Assembly (NCBI GenBank): GCA_905209725.1
Contig: CAJLTZ010000004.1
Location: forward strand, 1 to 48,899
From: an uncultured Muribaculaceae bacterium
GTDB lineage: Bacteria; Bacteroidota; Bacteroidia; Bacteroidales; Muribaculaceae
DNA length: 48,899 nucleotides
Direction of reading: 5' to 3'
Below are positions 34,368 to 42,908 of the stretch, piece after piece; the first letter of the stretch is position 1; each line of letters opens with the position of its first letter. The notes beneath the pieces are model-generated. The model was not told the origin of the DNA. It saw nothing but the letters and a program-made list of their open reading frames with translations, and made no database searches. Both the position numbers and the translations under genes were made by a program.

Positions 34368-35870
34368 TTATTTCACATTTTGGAGGAGTTTCTCACCCTT
34401 GGCAATAGCCTCATCGATTGTGCCGACATTGAGGAATGCCTGTTCGGGAAGATGGTCAAGCTCGCCGCTGAGAATCATCTTGAAGCCGCGGATTGTCTCT
34501 GCGAGGGGCACCAGCACGCCGGGAAGACCGGTGAACTGCTCAGCCACATGGAACGGCTGCGAGAGATAACGCTGTGCACGACGTGCACGGGCCACTACCT
34601 GCTTGTCCTCGTCGGAGAGCTCGTCGACGCCGAGGATGGCGATGATATCCTGGAGCTCGTTATATTTCTGCAGAAGCTGCTTCACAGCCTGTGCGGTGTT
34701 GTAATGGTCCTCACCTACGATGTTCGGGTCGAGGATTCGCGATGTGGAGTCGAGCGGGTCAACTGCGGGGTAGATACCGAGCTCGGAAATCTTACGCGAG
34801 AGCACCGTGGTGGCGTCAAGGAAGCTGAACGTGGTGGCAGGTGCCGGGTCGGTAAGGTCGTCGGCAGGCACGTAGATGGCCTGCACTGATGTGATACTAC
34901 CCTGCTTTGTGGATGTGATTCGTTCCTGAAGCGCACCCATCTCCGATGAAAGTGTAGGCTGGTAACCTACGGCCGAAGGCATACGGCCGAGAAGCGCGGA
35001 CACCTCAGAACCGGCCTGTGTGAAACGGAAGATGTTGTCGATAAAGAGGAGGATATCCTTACCGCCGCCGTCGATGTCGCGGAACTGCTCAGCCACCGTA
35101 AGGCCGGAGAGCGCCACACGAAGACGTGCGCCCGGCGGCTCATTCATCTGGCCGAACACAAGTGTTCCCTTCGACTCGCCCAGGGCCTTGTGGTCAACGT
35201 CGTCAAGGTTCCACTCCCCTTTCTCCATGCCCTCTTCGAATTTCTCACCGTATTTGATAACGCCGCTCTCGATCATCTCGCGGAGCAGGTCGTTACCCTC
35301 ACGGGTACGTTCTCCTACGCCGGTGAACACAGAGAAACCATTGTGGCCTTTGGCAATATTGTTGATGAGCTCCATGATAAGCACGGTCTTACCTACGCCG
35401 GCGCCGCCGAAGAGGCCAATCTTACCACCCTTTGAATAGGGTTCGAGAAGGTCAATCACCTTGATACCGGTGGTAAGCACCTCCTGAGAGATAGCCAGGT
35501 CGTTGAAAGCCGGGGCCGGCTGATGGATCGGGCGGAGATTCTCACGGTTGAGGTCGCCAAGCATATCGATCGGTTCGCCAATCACATTGAGGAGGCGTCC
35601 CTTTACCTGGTCGCCGGTGGGCACCGAGATCGGGTGACCGAGATTGCGCACTTTCACGCCGCGGCGCACTCCATCGGTGCTTTCCATGGCCACACAGCGA
35701 ACGATATCCTCGCCGATGTGCTGTTCCACCTCGAGGATCAACTCCTCGCCATTGTCGCGCTCCACCTTCAGAGCGGCATAGATGGGCGGTATGTTTTCCT
35801 TGCCGCCCTCAAACGAGACATCGATCACGGGGCCAATCACCTGGGTCACCGTACCTAAAATTTCGCTCAT
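34368..35870 (-). CDS. atpD: ATP synthase beta subunit
   Basis: This is the catalytic subunit of F1, 500 residues. Walker A is GGAGVGKT (about residues 154-161). GERTREGNDL and the Walker B strand LLFIDNIFRF follow, then the usual DELSDEDK C-terminal segment. It is the first gene of the atp section and lies 44 bp after the nuoH stop codon, with no terminator visible between them. Confidence 0.96.
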   Translation of the reverse strand: MSEILGTVTQVIGPVIDVSFEGGKENIPPIYAALKVERDNGEELILEVEQHIGEDIVRCVAMESTDGVRRGVKVRNLGHPISVPTGDQVKGRLLNVIGEPIDMLGDLNRENLRPIHQPAPAFNDLAISQEVLTTGIKVIDLLEPYSKGGKIGLFGGAGVGKTVLIMELINNIAKGHNGFSVFTGVGERTREGNDLLREMIESGVIKYGEKFEEGMEKGEWNLDDVDHKALGESKGTLVFGQMNEPPGARLRVALSGLTVAEQFRDIDGGGKDILLFIDNIFRFTQAGSEVSALLGRMPSAVGYQPTLSSEMGALQERITSTKQGSITSVQAIYVPADDLTDPAPATTFSFLDATTVLSRKISELGIYPAVDPLDSTSRILDPNIVGEDHYNTAQAVKQLLQKYNELQDIIAILGVDELSDEDKQVVARARRAQRYLSQPFHVAEQFTGLPGVLVPLAETIRGFKMILSGELDHLPEQAFLNVGTIDEAIAKGEKLLQNVK

Positions 35871-35914
35871 ATCAATTAAGTCTTGTTATGCTGTTTGCAA
35901 TTTATTTTCAGATA

Positions 35915-36994
35915 TTAGAAATGCCATCCCAGAGCCACAAACACTGTCATAAGAAGCAGGTTGGCGAGGGCGAAAGGCATGAGGTATTTCCATTCGAAGC
36001 TGAGCATCTGGTCGATTCGCACGCGGGGGAATGTCCACTTGAACCAGATGATCACAAAGGAGATGAAGAACGCCTTGAGCAGGAACCATACCGGGGAGGG
36101 GATATAATTCATCACTGCGTTGAATCCATCCCAGCCGGGCACGTGGAGGGGCATCCAGCCACCGAGGAACATCAGCGATGCGATGCCCGACACGATGAAG
36201 AGGTTGAGATACTCGGCCAGATAGAAGAAGCCGAAATGGATGCCGGAATACTCTGTGTGATAACCTGCGGTAAGCTCATGCTCGGCCTCGGGGAGGTCGA
36301 AGGGGCCGCGGTTGGTCTCCGCAGTGGCGGCGATGATATAGATGATGAATGCTATGATGGCGGGGATATGGCCCTTGAAAAGGAACCACGCATCCTCCTG
36401 GGCCCAGACTATCTCGCTGATGTCCATTGTGCCGCCAAGCACGATGATTGTCATCAGCGCCAGACCGAGCGAAAGCTCGTAGCTCACCATCTGCGCGCCG
36501 CTTCGCATCGCACCGATAAGGGTATATTTATTGTTCGAACTCCATCCTGCAAGAAGGATACCGAGCACACCCACCGACGAAACCGCCAGCACGAAGAAGA
36601 TGCCGATGTTCCAGTCGATGATCTGAAGTCCGTTGCCCCAGGGGAGACATGCCAGCATCGTCACCGAGCTTGTGATCACCAGATAAGGAGCAAGCTTGAA
36701 GAGGAAGCGGTCGGTGCCTTTAAGACAGATAAGCTCCTTGATAAGGATCTTGAACATATCCGCGAACACCTGCAGCAAACCCCATTTACCCACACGCATC
36801 GGGCCGAGGCGGCACTGGAACCAGGCGCAAAGCTTACGCTCGTAAAGGATGTAGAACAGCGCCAACACGGTATAGACGCCCAGAATCAGAACCCCGATTA
36901 TTACGCACTCGATGAGGATTGCGAGCCAATCGGCCATGCCGCATCCCAGCAGCCAGGCGTTGAACTCAGAGGTCCATTTTCCGAAATCAAACAT
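35915..36994 (-). CDS. nuoH: NADH-quinone oxidoreductase subunit H
   Basis: This is the eight-helix membrane subunit that forms much of the quinone chamber and joins the two arms of complex I. The protein is 359 residues. Conserved stretches include RLGPMRVGKWGLLQVFADMFK (shorter parts: GPMRVG, KLICLK-like loop), AETNRGPFDLPEAEHELTAGYHTEYSG and the C-terminal FPRVRIDQML. It is the last gene before the inserted atp section. Confidence 0.95.
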   Translation of the reverse strand: MFDFGKWTSEFNAWLLGCGMADWLAILIECVIIGVLILGVYTVLALFYILYERKLCAWFQCRLGPMRVGKWGLLQVFADMFKILIKELICLKGTDRFLFKLAPYLVITSSVTMLACLPWGNGLQIIDWNIGIFFVLAVSSVGVLGILLAGWSSNNKYTLIGAMRSGAQMVSYELSLGLALMTIIVLGGTMDISEIVWAQEDAWFLFKGHIPAIIAFIIYIIAATAETNRGPFDLPEAEHELTAGYHTEYSGIHFGFFYLAEYLNLFIVSGIASLMFLGGWMPLHVPGWDGFNAVMNYIPSPVWFLLKAFFISFVIIWFKWTFPRVRIDQMLSFEWKYLMPFALANLLLMTVFVALGWHF

Positions 36995-37056
36995 GATGTT
37001 GTCTTGTTATTTCTTGTATGATACTTAGGTATGTTCTGTAAAGGATATCGTCCGCA

Positions 37057-38682
37057 TCAACGGTCGATATCGGGAATCACGAAGTCGAGAGCGGCTCCGA
37101 TTGTGATGAGGTCGGCAATCATATAGCCTGTGCAGCAGAGGTCCATCACGCCCACAAGGTTGAAGCAGGGGCTCTGGAAGTGCATGCGGTAAGGGGTCTT
37201 CTCGCCGGTCGACTCAATGTAGACGCCAAATGTGCCGCGGCTTGCCTCCACCTGCTGATACCAGCGGCCGGCAGGAAGCTTGACGATCTTGGGCACCTGT
37301 GCGCGAATCTCGCCCTCGGGGATATTGTCCACGAGCTGGGCAAGAATCTTGCAGCTCTGCTCGATTTCTTTCATGCGCACCATATAGCGGGCAAACGAAT
37401 CGCAACCGTCGAGGAGCACCTCGTCGAAGTCGAGCTCCGAATAAATGGAATATGGATGCTTCTTGCGACAGTCGCAGCTCCAGCCGGATCCACGTCCGCT
37501 CGGGCCTGTGATGTCGTAATTGATGGCATCCTCCTTGCTGAGATGGCCCACTTTCTCAAGACGATTGCGGGCAATCAGGTTGTTGCTGAATACATCGTGA
37601 TATTCCTTCAGGCGCTTGGGCATGATTTCAATCAGGGCTTTCACGTCTTTCTGGAAATCGGGATGAACGTCGGCAATCACGCCGCCGATCACGTTATAGT
37701 TCATCGACATGCGGGCGCCGCAAGTTTTCTCAAAGATATCGAGCACCATCTCGCGCTCGCGGAATCCATAGAAGAAGGCGGTGGTGGCGCCAAGGTCCAT
37801 GGCCGTACATCCAAATGAAAGGAGGTGGGAGGAGATACGCATCAGCTCATCCATCATCACGCGGATCACCTCAGCACGGCGGGGCACCTCGATGCCGAGA
37901 GCCTTCTCGATGCACATGCAGAGACAGTGGCGGTTCTGATGGGCCGACATATAGTCCATGCGGTCGGTGAAATGCAGCGTCTGCGGATATCCTACGCCCT
38001 CGGTGAGTTTCTCGATGCCGCGATGGATATAGCCCGACACAACGTCGACATGCTTCACGGTCTCGCCGTCGATGGAAGCGCGGAAACGCATCACGCCGTG
38101 GGTGGAAGGATGCTGCGGGCCAATGTTTACCACATATTCATTCTCATCGAACACCTTGCCCGGCTTTTCTACCAGTTTGCCGTTCTCGTCAAGGTGGTAA
38201 GAGCGTGTGTCGTCCTCATTCTTCTCGTCATCGAGACGGATGGGGTTGATTTTCGGGTCGGCGTCATAATCCTTGCGGAGAGGATGGCCCACCCAGTCGT
38301 TGCGCAAGAAGAAGCGGCGCATGTCGGGATGGTCCACAAACTTGATGCCGAACATATCGTAAGCCTCGCGTTCCTGGAAATTGGCCACCTTCCAGAGGTC
38401 GCTCACCGTGTGGATGTAAGGATTCTCACGGTCGTCGGCAAGCACCTTCACGCAGAGCATCTCCCAATTGCGGGAAGTGCAGGTGAGGTAATATATCACT
38501 CCGAAGGCATCTTTCCAGTCCATGCCCACAAGGGCGGTAAGCACGTCGAATCCGAGCTTCTCCTTGAGTGCCTTGGCTGTGGAATGCCAGTCTTTTTCGG
38601 CAACGTTTACGAGCAGGACGTCCCCCTCCTCGAAAGTGGCTGCCGGATATATCTTCAATATTGATTCTTTGATATCGCTCAT
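37057..38682 (-). CDS. nuoCD: Fused NADH-quinone oxidoreductase subunits C and D
   Basis: This 541-residue fusion joins NuoC (about 1-150, ending in the FEREAYDMFGIKF-like segment and RKDYDADP) to NuoD (about 160-541). NuoD motifs include VNIGPQHPSTHGVMRF, GYIHRGIEKL with the quinone-site histidines, and the C-terminal GALDFVIPDIDR. NuoD descends from the large subunit of NiFe hydrogenases but lacks the metal cysteines. It is followed by nuoH 62 bp later. Confidence 0.95.
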   Translation of the reverse strand: MSDIKESILKIYPAATFEEGDVLLVNVAEKDWHSTAKALKEKLGFDVLTALVGMDWKDAFGVIYYLTCTSRNWEMLCVKVLADDRENPYIHTVSDLWKVANFQEREAYDMFGIKFVDHPDMRRFFLRNDWVGHPLRKDYDADPKINPIRLDDEKNEDDTRSYHLDENGKLVEKPGKVFDENEYVVNIGPQHPSTHGVMRFRASIDGETVKHVDVVSGYIHRGIEKLTEGVGYPQTLHFTDRMDYMSAHQNRHCLCMCIEKALGIEVPRRAEVIRVMMDELMRISSHLLSFGCTAMDLGATTAFFYGFREREMVLDIFEKTCGARMSMNYNVIGGVIADVHPDFQKDVKALIEIMPKRLKEYHDVFSNNLIARNRLEKVGHLSKEDAINYDITGPSGRGSGWSCDCRKKHPYSIYSELDFDEVLLDGCDSFARYMVRMKEIEQSCKILAQLVDNIPEGEIRAQVPKIVKLPAGRWYQQVEASRGTFGVYIESTGEKTPYRMHFQSPCFNLVGVMDLCCTGYMIADLITIGAALDFVIPDIDR

Positions 38683-38704
38683 GATTGATAAGGTTGGATG
38701 TGGG

Positions 38705-39319
38705 TTATCCTATTTCTCCCTTCTCTTCGGGATGTTCTGCGAAGAATTCCTCGATTTTCTCCTTTCTGTTGGCACCGCCGAAGAATTTCTGCACCTTGAT
38801 TTTTCTCTGGAGCTGCATGAGGCCATAGAACATGGCTTCGGGGCGGGGAGGACAACCGGGGATATACACATCGACGGGGAGAATCTGGTCGACGCCGGGC
38901 AACACGCAATAAGAATTCTTGAACGGGCCGCCTGAAACTGCGCAACCACCGCATGCGATCACATATTTCGGTTCGGCGAGCTGCTCATAGAGACGGCGCA
39001 AAGCGGGAGCCATTCTATGGACTATTGTGCCCTGCACCATTATGTAGTCGGCCTGACGGGGGGAGTTACGTGCCACCTCGAAACCGAAGCGTGCCATATC
39101 ATAGCGGGCAGCGCCCAGACACATGAATTCGATAGCGCAGCAGCTTGTGCCGAAACAGAGAGGCCAAAGCGAATTGGCGCGACCCCAGTTGATAAGCTCA
39201 TCAAATTTGCCAACCATCACGTTGGCACCGGTAGCGTTGAGTTCCTCTACGAGTTTGTCGATATACTCGTTGTTCTTGAAGTCCTCACGCTTCATGCTTT
39301 TAATACTGTCTAATCCCAT
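38705..39319 (-). CDS. nuoB: NADH-quinone oxidoreductase subunit B (cluster N2)
   Basis: NuoB holds the last 4Fe-4S cluster before quinone. The ligand cysteines are in FGTSCCAIEF, GGCAVSGG and IPGCPPRPEA. From the start at 39319 it has 204 residues and overlaps the end of nuoA by 10 bp, typical translational coupling. A second ATG at 39295 is possible. The much longer frame reaching 39538 only shadows nuoA. Confidence 0.94.
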   Translation of the reverse strand: MGLDSIKSMKREDFKNNEYIDKLVEELNATGANVMVGKFDELINWGRANSLWPLCFGTSCCAIEFMCLGAARYDMARFGFEVARNSPRQADYIMVQGTIVHRMAPALRRLYEQLAEPKYVIACGGCAVSGGPFKNSYCVLPGVDQILPVDVYIPGCPPRPEAMFYGLMQLQRKIKVQKFFGGANRKEKIEEFFAEHPEEKGEIG

Positions 39320-39681
39320 TTCAACGCTCCTTTCCGCCAAGCATAAGCAAGGCCCATAATGAGGACGAACATGAAGATGCCGATGCACAGGAGACCCTGC
39401 AGGCCCATCGACTTCATCACTACCGACCAAGGATAGAGAAACACCACCTCGACGTCGAAAAGCAGGAAGAGAATGGCGAAAATATAATAGCCGGCCTTGA
39501 ACTGAATCATCGACTCGCCACGCGTGGGGATGCCGCATTCATAAGGCTCGGCTTTCTTCACCGAGAACGACCTCGGGGAAATCAATTTCGCTATAAGCAG
39601 GGCGGCAAACACGAGCGCTATACCCGTGACCACGGCTGTGATTGAAAGCACACCATTGCTTATCTCGCACAATAAGTTCAT
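39310..39681 (-). CDS. nuoA: NADH-quinone oxidoreductase subunit A
   Basis: This is a three-helix membrane subunit of complex I, 123 residues. The loop AEPYECGIPTRGES (about residues 44-57) contains the cysteine that reports the active/deactive state in the mitochondrial homologue, and LFLLFDVEVVFLYPW marks the second helix. It is the first gene of the 18-gene block. Confidence 0.94.
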   Translation of the reverse strand: MNLLCEISNGVLSITAVVTGIALVFAALLIAKLISPRSFSVKKAEPYECGIPTRGESMIQFKAGYYIFAILFLLFDVEVVFLYPWSVVMKSMGLQGLLCIGIFMFVLIMGLAYAWRKGALKWD

Positions 39682-39753
39682 ATCGTGTTAATATTTAAAC
39701 AGTTAGTTTAGTTCATCAGAATCATCGGGCTTGTATAATCCCATTCTTATTCG

Positions 39754-39784
39754 CAAAAGTAGTCAAAAAATCTTAAAGAACAAT
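39754..39784 (-). promoter_or_regulatory. Promoter of the nuo-atp operon
   Basis: On the minus strand a TACTTTTG -7 box (39754-39761) is preceded after 19 bp by ATTG (39781-39784), a good fit to the Bacteroidales consensus and the same -33 variant as the rnpB promoter. Transcription should start near 39,747, giving a leader of about 65 nt. Confidence 0.7.
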
Positions 39785-39836
39785 AAAAAAAGCACACATT
39801 TTGCACAGTACTATCGTGGCTGCGCAAAATGCGTGC
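39785..39836 (-). terminator. Terminator of the lipoprotein gene upstream of nuoA
   Basis: A 16-bp stem with two wobble-type mismatches (39792-39807 with 39821-39836) is followed on the minus strand by seven T residues (39785-39791). It ends the transcript of the lipoprotein gene and abuts the nuo promoter, isolating it. Confidence 0.88.
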
Positions 39837-39859
39837 TGAATTTTTGAAAGGGATATTCC

Positions 39860-40789
39860 CTATTTCTTGGGCAGAATGTAGGAGCCTGTGAAATTAAAGG
39901 CGCCCTTGTCGGCAATGCGGCAATTAAGTGCCGAACTTGTAAGATTGCCCGATGAGGAGATGCGGAGCGACTCGATCTTATAGACGTCTTTCTCGATCTT
40001 GTCGGTGCCGTTGGCGTCTCTTATGTACTCATCGGCCTTAAGATCGGAGGCATTGATTTTCCATCCGTCGGCATCAAATGTCAGGGGAACGTCACGGATA
40101 ATCAAGGTATGGAGATTCTTCTTATCATCGTTCTGGCGGAAGTCCACGCTATAAAGGAAGATGTTTGCCTTATAGTCGGCGCGGTCCTTTAGGTTCATCT
40201 GAACGCGCACCACAGCCTTGGGGTCTTTGATCGGTTCGCCGCCTCCTGCCGGTGTGAAGGAGCCCGGGCCGGTGAAGAGTACATCGTTCCAGAATGTGCG
40301 CACCTTATAATTGTTCTCCAGTGTATAGCTCATCACGGTGAAAAAATTAATCGGGAGGGAAACCGGATAGTCGCGGATCACGCTGAAATCGGGCAGATAC
40401 TGCGCGTAGAGCTCGCAGTTGAGGTTTGAAATCTTGGAGCCGCTTGTGGAAGTTGGGTTGGCCGAGACGAATTTGTAGGACTGCACGTATTTCTCTTCAA
40501 AATTAGTCTCATACGCGCTGAAAGCATAGGCCATCGGCTCGAGATTGAAGGTAACGTCGGTGCGGTCGGCAGAGAGGTCCACGTCAAGGGCACTCAGCGC
40601 CACAGTGGCCGCCGGATCCTCAAATGCATACTGATATTTGCCGGGAGACACATATACCGATCCGTCGGCTGCCACGATATGGTTCACCGTAAGGTCGGTC
40701 AATGTGGTGGATGATGTGTTTTCGCTCTTATTACAAGATGCGAGGGCGAAGGCCATTGCGCCCAGCGCCAGGATTGTCATTTTTTTCAT
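39860..40789 (-). CDS. Lipoprotein of unknown function
   Basis: This 309-residue protein has a lipoprotein signal with lipobox LASC (cysteine about residue 19). The mature part is beta-rich with no enzyme motif that I recognise. It ends in GAFNFTGSYILPKK. Its style fits the DUF4840-like or similar Bacteroidales surface lipoproteins, but I cannot name the family with confidence. It is a single-gene unit with its own strong terminator. Confidence 0.8.
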   Translation of the reverse strand: MKKMTILALGAMAFALASCNKSENTSSTTLTDLTVNHIVAADGSVYVSPGKYQYAFEDPAATVALSALDVDLSADRTDVTFNLEPMAYAFSAYETNFEEKYVQSYKFVSANPTSTSGSKISNLNCELYAQYLPDFSVIRDYPVSLPINFFTVMSYTLENNYKVRTFWNDVLFTGPGSFTPAGGGEPIKDPKAVVRVQMNLKDRADYKANIFLYSVDFRQNDDKKNLHTLIIRDVPLTFDADGWKINASDLKADEYIRDANGTDKIEKDVYKIESLRISSSGNLTSSALNCRIADKGAFNFTGSYILPKK

Positions 40790-40876
40790 ACGATATTAAC
40801 GCTTCCCCGGCATCATTATTATATAATGACGCCGAGCAATTCGCAATAAACGCGGGGTGGATTCCGATATAAATAT

Positions 40877-41791
40877 ATGTCGACATTCAAGATTCATAAC
40901 TTAGGGTGCGGATCGGCGAAACCCACGCCACGCCATCTTCCATCCTGCACGGTGGTGGAGCACCGTGGCAACCTATTCATGGTGGACTGCGGCGAGGGCG
41001 CCCAGCTCAGTTTCATGCGTCATCATCTCAAATTCTCACGCTTGGCGCACATCTTCCTTACCCATCTTCACGGCGACCACGTGCTCGGGCTGCCGGGGCT
41101 CATCTCCACGCTCGGACTCGGGGAGGTGGGCGGCACACTCACAATCCACACCTTCGCAGAAGGGAAGAAAATCCTTACCGACATCTTTAAATTCTTCGCG
41201 CCGCAATTGAGTTTCGACCTGCAATTCGACGTGATAGAACCGACCGAGGGGATTGTGCTCGACACTCCGGCGCTCACTGTCCGCACAGTGCCCTTGAAGC
41301 ACAGGATTCCCACCGTAGGCTATGTTTTCGAAGAGAAGCCGAAACAGCGGCATATCATTCCCGACATGATAGCATATCACGGGGTGCCCGTGGCGCAGAT
41401 ACGCGATGTGAAGGCCGGTGCCGACTTCGTAAAGGCCGACGGCAGCGTGATACCCAATTCCTGGCTCACGCGCGATGCCGACCCCTCCCTTGCCTACGCC
41501 CACATCTCCGACACTCTCTATATGCCTGCACTGGCGGAGAAGATCGGACCTGTGGATCTTCTCTTCCATGAAACCACCTATCTTGACGAGCATGCCCAGC
41601 AGGCGCGCGAACGCTTCCATTCCACCGCACGCCAGGCCGCGCAGGTGGCCCGCGACGCCGGTGCCAAATGCCTGCTCACCGGCCATTACTCCAGCCGCTA
41701 TGACGACGAGACCCCCTTCGCCACGCAGGCAAAGGAGGTCTTCCCGAATGTGATTCTTGGAAAGGAGGGACTCGTCACTCCTCTTGACTAA
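40877..41791 (+). CDS. rnz: Ribonuclease Z
   Basis: RNase Z cuts the 3' trailer from tRNA precursors. This 304-residue metallo-beta-lactamase-fold protein has the zinc motif THLHGDHVLGLPG (about residues 61-73). The later histidines are in LFHETTYLDEHA and LTGHYSSRY. The substrate-arm region (about 150-195) is of long-form bacterial type. It reads toward the IS5-like element, which starts 21 bp after its stop codon. Confidence 0.95.
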   Translation: MSTFKIHNLGCGSAKPTPRHLPSCTVVEHRGNLFMVDCGEGAQLSFMRHHLKFSRLAHIFLTHLHGDHVLGLPGLISTLGLGEVGGTLTIHTFAEGKKILTDIFKFFAPQLSFDLQFDVIEPTEGIVLDTPALTVRTVPLKHRIPTVGYVFEEKPKQRHIIPDMIAYHGVPVAQIRDVKAGADFVKADGSVIPNSWLTRDADPSLAYAHISDTLYMPALAEKIGPVDLLFHETTYLDEHAQQARERFHSTARQAAQVARDAGAKCLLTGHYSSRYDDETPFATQAKEVFPNVILGKEGLVTPLD

Positions 41792-41846
41792 AGCGACTCA
41801 TCCCCCACGATTAAGACCCCATCCCACAAAAAATGTTAACGCAGGG

Positions 41847-41942
41847 GCGGCGTATTTTCGAGGAATTTTTGCAAGCTGAAGAGGGAGCATAGCGAGCTAT
41901 GTGACCGATGAGGCTTGGCGAAAATTACCGAAAAGACGCCGC
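41847..41942. repeat. Left-end long hairpin of the IS5-like element
   Basis: GCGGCGT (41847-41853) pairs with ACGCCGC (41936-41942), and inside it TTTTCG, GGAATTTTT and CAAGC pair imperfectly with their partners on the other arm. The apex GCATAG-CGAG-CTATGT (41888-41903) matches the apex of the two other copies, although the stem sequence is completely different. The base of the 3' arm overlaps the last codons of the second transposase frame. Confidence 0.8.
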
Positions 41943-42344
41943 ACTAGAAGTAATTTTATTCCAGACTGTCCGAATGATGGAGGTATGGATATGATGTGTA
42001 CGCTCCACCACCCATCTGCATTGAATGGGAATGAAATGTGGAGAGCCGAAATTAGATTTGACGCATTCCAGCACCGGCATGTCTGTACTCTCAAGCGCGG
42101 GCCTTAAGAAAGCATATCCGAGATCTGCCTTTATCTGGTGAATATCCCTATGGTTGACAGCGAGTTGTGCTGTCAATGGAATCGCGCCCTTTGAATCACG
42201 GACATTTGCCGTAGTGACCGACACGCCAATCACATAGCCGTTGGAATCAACGGCTACCTGACGCTTTATTCCCTTTATCCTCTTGTTGCCATCAACTCCT
42301 TTCTCTGAATGGGGAAGTGCAGACCTTACACTCCGGCTGTCCAT
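41925..42344 (-). pseudogene. IS5-family transposase, second frame (DDE domain)
   Basis: This part encodes the RNase-H-like catalytic core. The three acidic residues can be placed: D in GVMDSRSV (in the -1 frame just at the start), D in IKADLGYAF and E in RWVVERT. In intact IS5 proteins about 40 residues follow RWVVERT, ending in an LLRRL-like helix. Here only about 25 unrelated residues follow before the stop. A string resembling the missing end (GIKLLLVRRL) appears in another frame. So the copy probably has a damaged C-terminus. Confidence 0.7.
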
Positions 42345-42664
42345 GACACCTGTTTCCGGTTCGGGGGCTGCCCCATCGAGGCACGCTTTGCCTCAACCAA
42401 TGCGCTCAGAAATGACTTGAACCAGCCCCGGTCGCTCAAAGAGCGGAAATGGTGATACACTGTCTTCCATCTCGGAAATCCCGATGGAAGCATCGACCAC
42501 TGGCAGCCGCTTCTGACCACATATGCGATGGCGTTCAGTATGTCAACCGCCTTATATTTGCGCAGTCGCGACAGATGCCCTTCAAGGCAGGCCTTGACAA
42601 GGACGCCCTGCATGGCGGAAAGGTCTGTCGCATAGGTCCTGTTCTCAAAATTAAATTCCTGCAA
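42326..42664 (-). pseudogene. IS5-family transposase, first frame (N-terminal domain)
   Basis: This 112-residue frame carries the IS5 N-terminal DNA-binding region (DILNAIAYVVRSGCQWSMLP, then WKTVYHHFRSLSDRGWF). It opens with TTG at 42664. The second frame is -1 relative to it. A run of five C residues on the coding strand (42363-42367) lies in the overlap; one slip back there gives QPPEPETGVMDSRSV, a smooth join. The break could be programmed frameshifting, as in some IS5 subgroups, or a lost base from a C6 run. Confidence 0.75.
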
Positions 42665-42780
42665 TCCTTTTTAACATACAATCCTGGCAATTGCCATGCC
42701 GCAAGCAATTGGCAGATGCAGTTTTGTGAAACAATGCAAATCCCAGAACGCGCACCGCCTCCTTTAAAATTACCTATGCA

Positions 42781-42873
42781 TCGCAGCTGCACCTCATCTT
42801 CGGCCTTTTGGCTCAGTCACATAGCCCGCTATGCTCCTTCGCCTGCAAGCCCGAATATGAGGCACAGCTGCGA
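42781..42873. repeat. Right-end long hairpin of the IS5-like element
   Basis: This copy matches the solo repeat at 3653-3745 in inverted orientation at nearly every position. Its arms TCGCAGCTG (42781-42789) and CAGCTGCGA (42865-42873) pair perfectly, CCTCAT pairs with ATGAGG, and the apex is the conserved GCATAG-type hairpin (on the minus strand). Together with the 32-bp terminus it makes up the last 125 bp of the element. Confidence 0.82.
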
Positions 42874-42908
42874 CCCTGCGTTAACATTTTTTGTGGGATG
42901 GGGTCTAA

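Larger units (their letters stand above)
41815..42905. mobile_element. IS5-like insertion element with 32-bp perfect terminal inverted repeats
   Basis: The element is 1091 bp and is bounded by 32-bp perfect inverted repeats (41815-41846, 42874-42905) that begin GACCCCATCCCACAAAAAAT. It is flanked by a 3-bp duplication TAA (41812-41814, 42906-42908), consistent with IS5-family insertion. It carries two overlapping transposase frames on the minus strand. Just inside each end is a long imperfect hairpin (41847-41942 and 42781-42873). It lies between convergent rnz and the alpha-2-macroglobulin gene, ending 3 bp from the stop codon of the latter. Confidence 0.8.

Noticed and set aside
38705..39538. 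Long version of nuoB starting at 39538
   Set aside because: The first 73 residues only shadow nuoA in another frame and lack NuoB character. The start at 39319 gives the family length and a normal 10-bp overlap.
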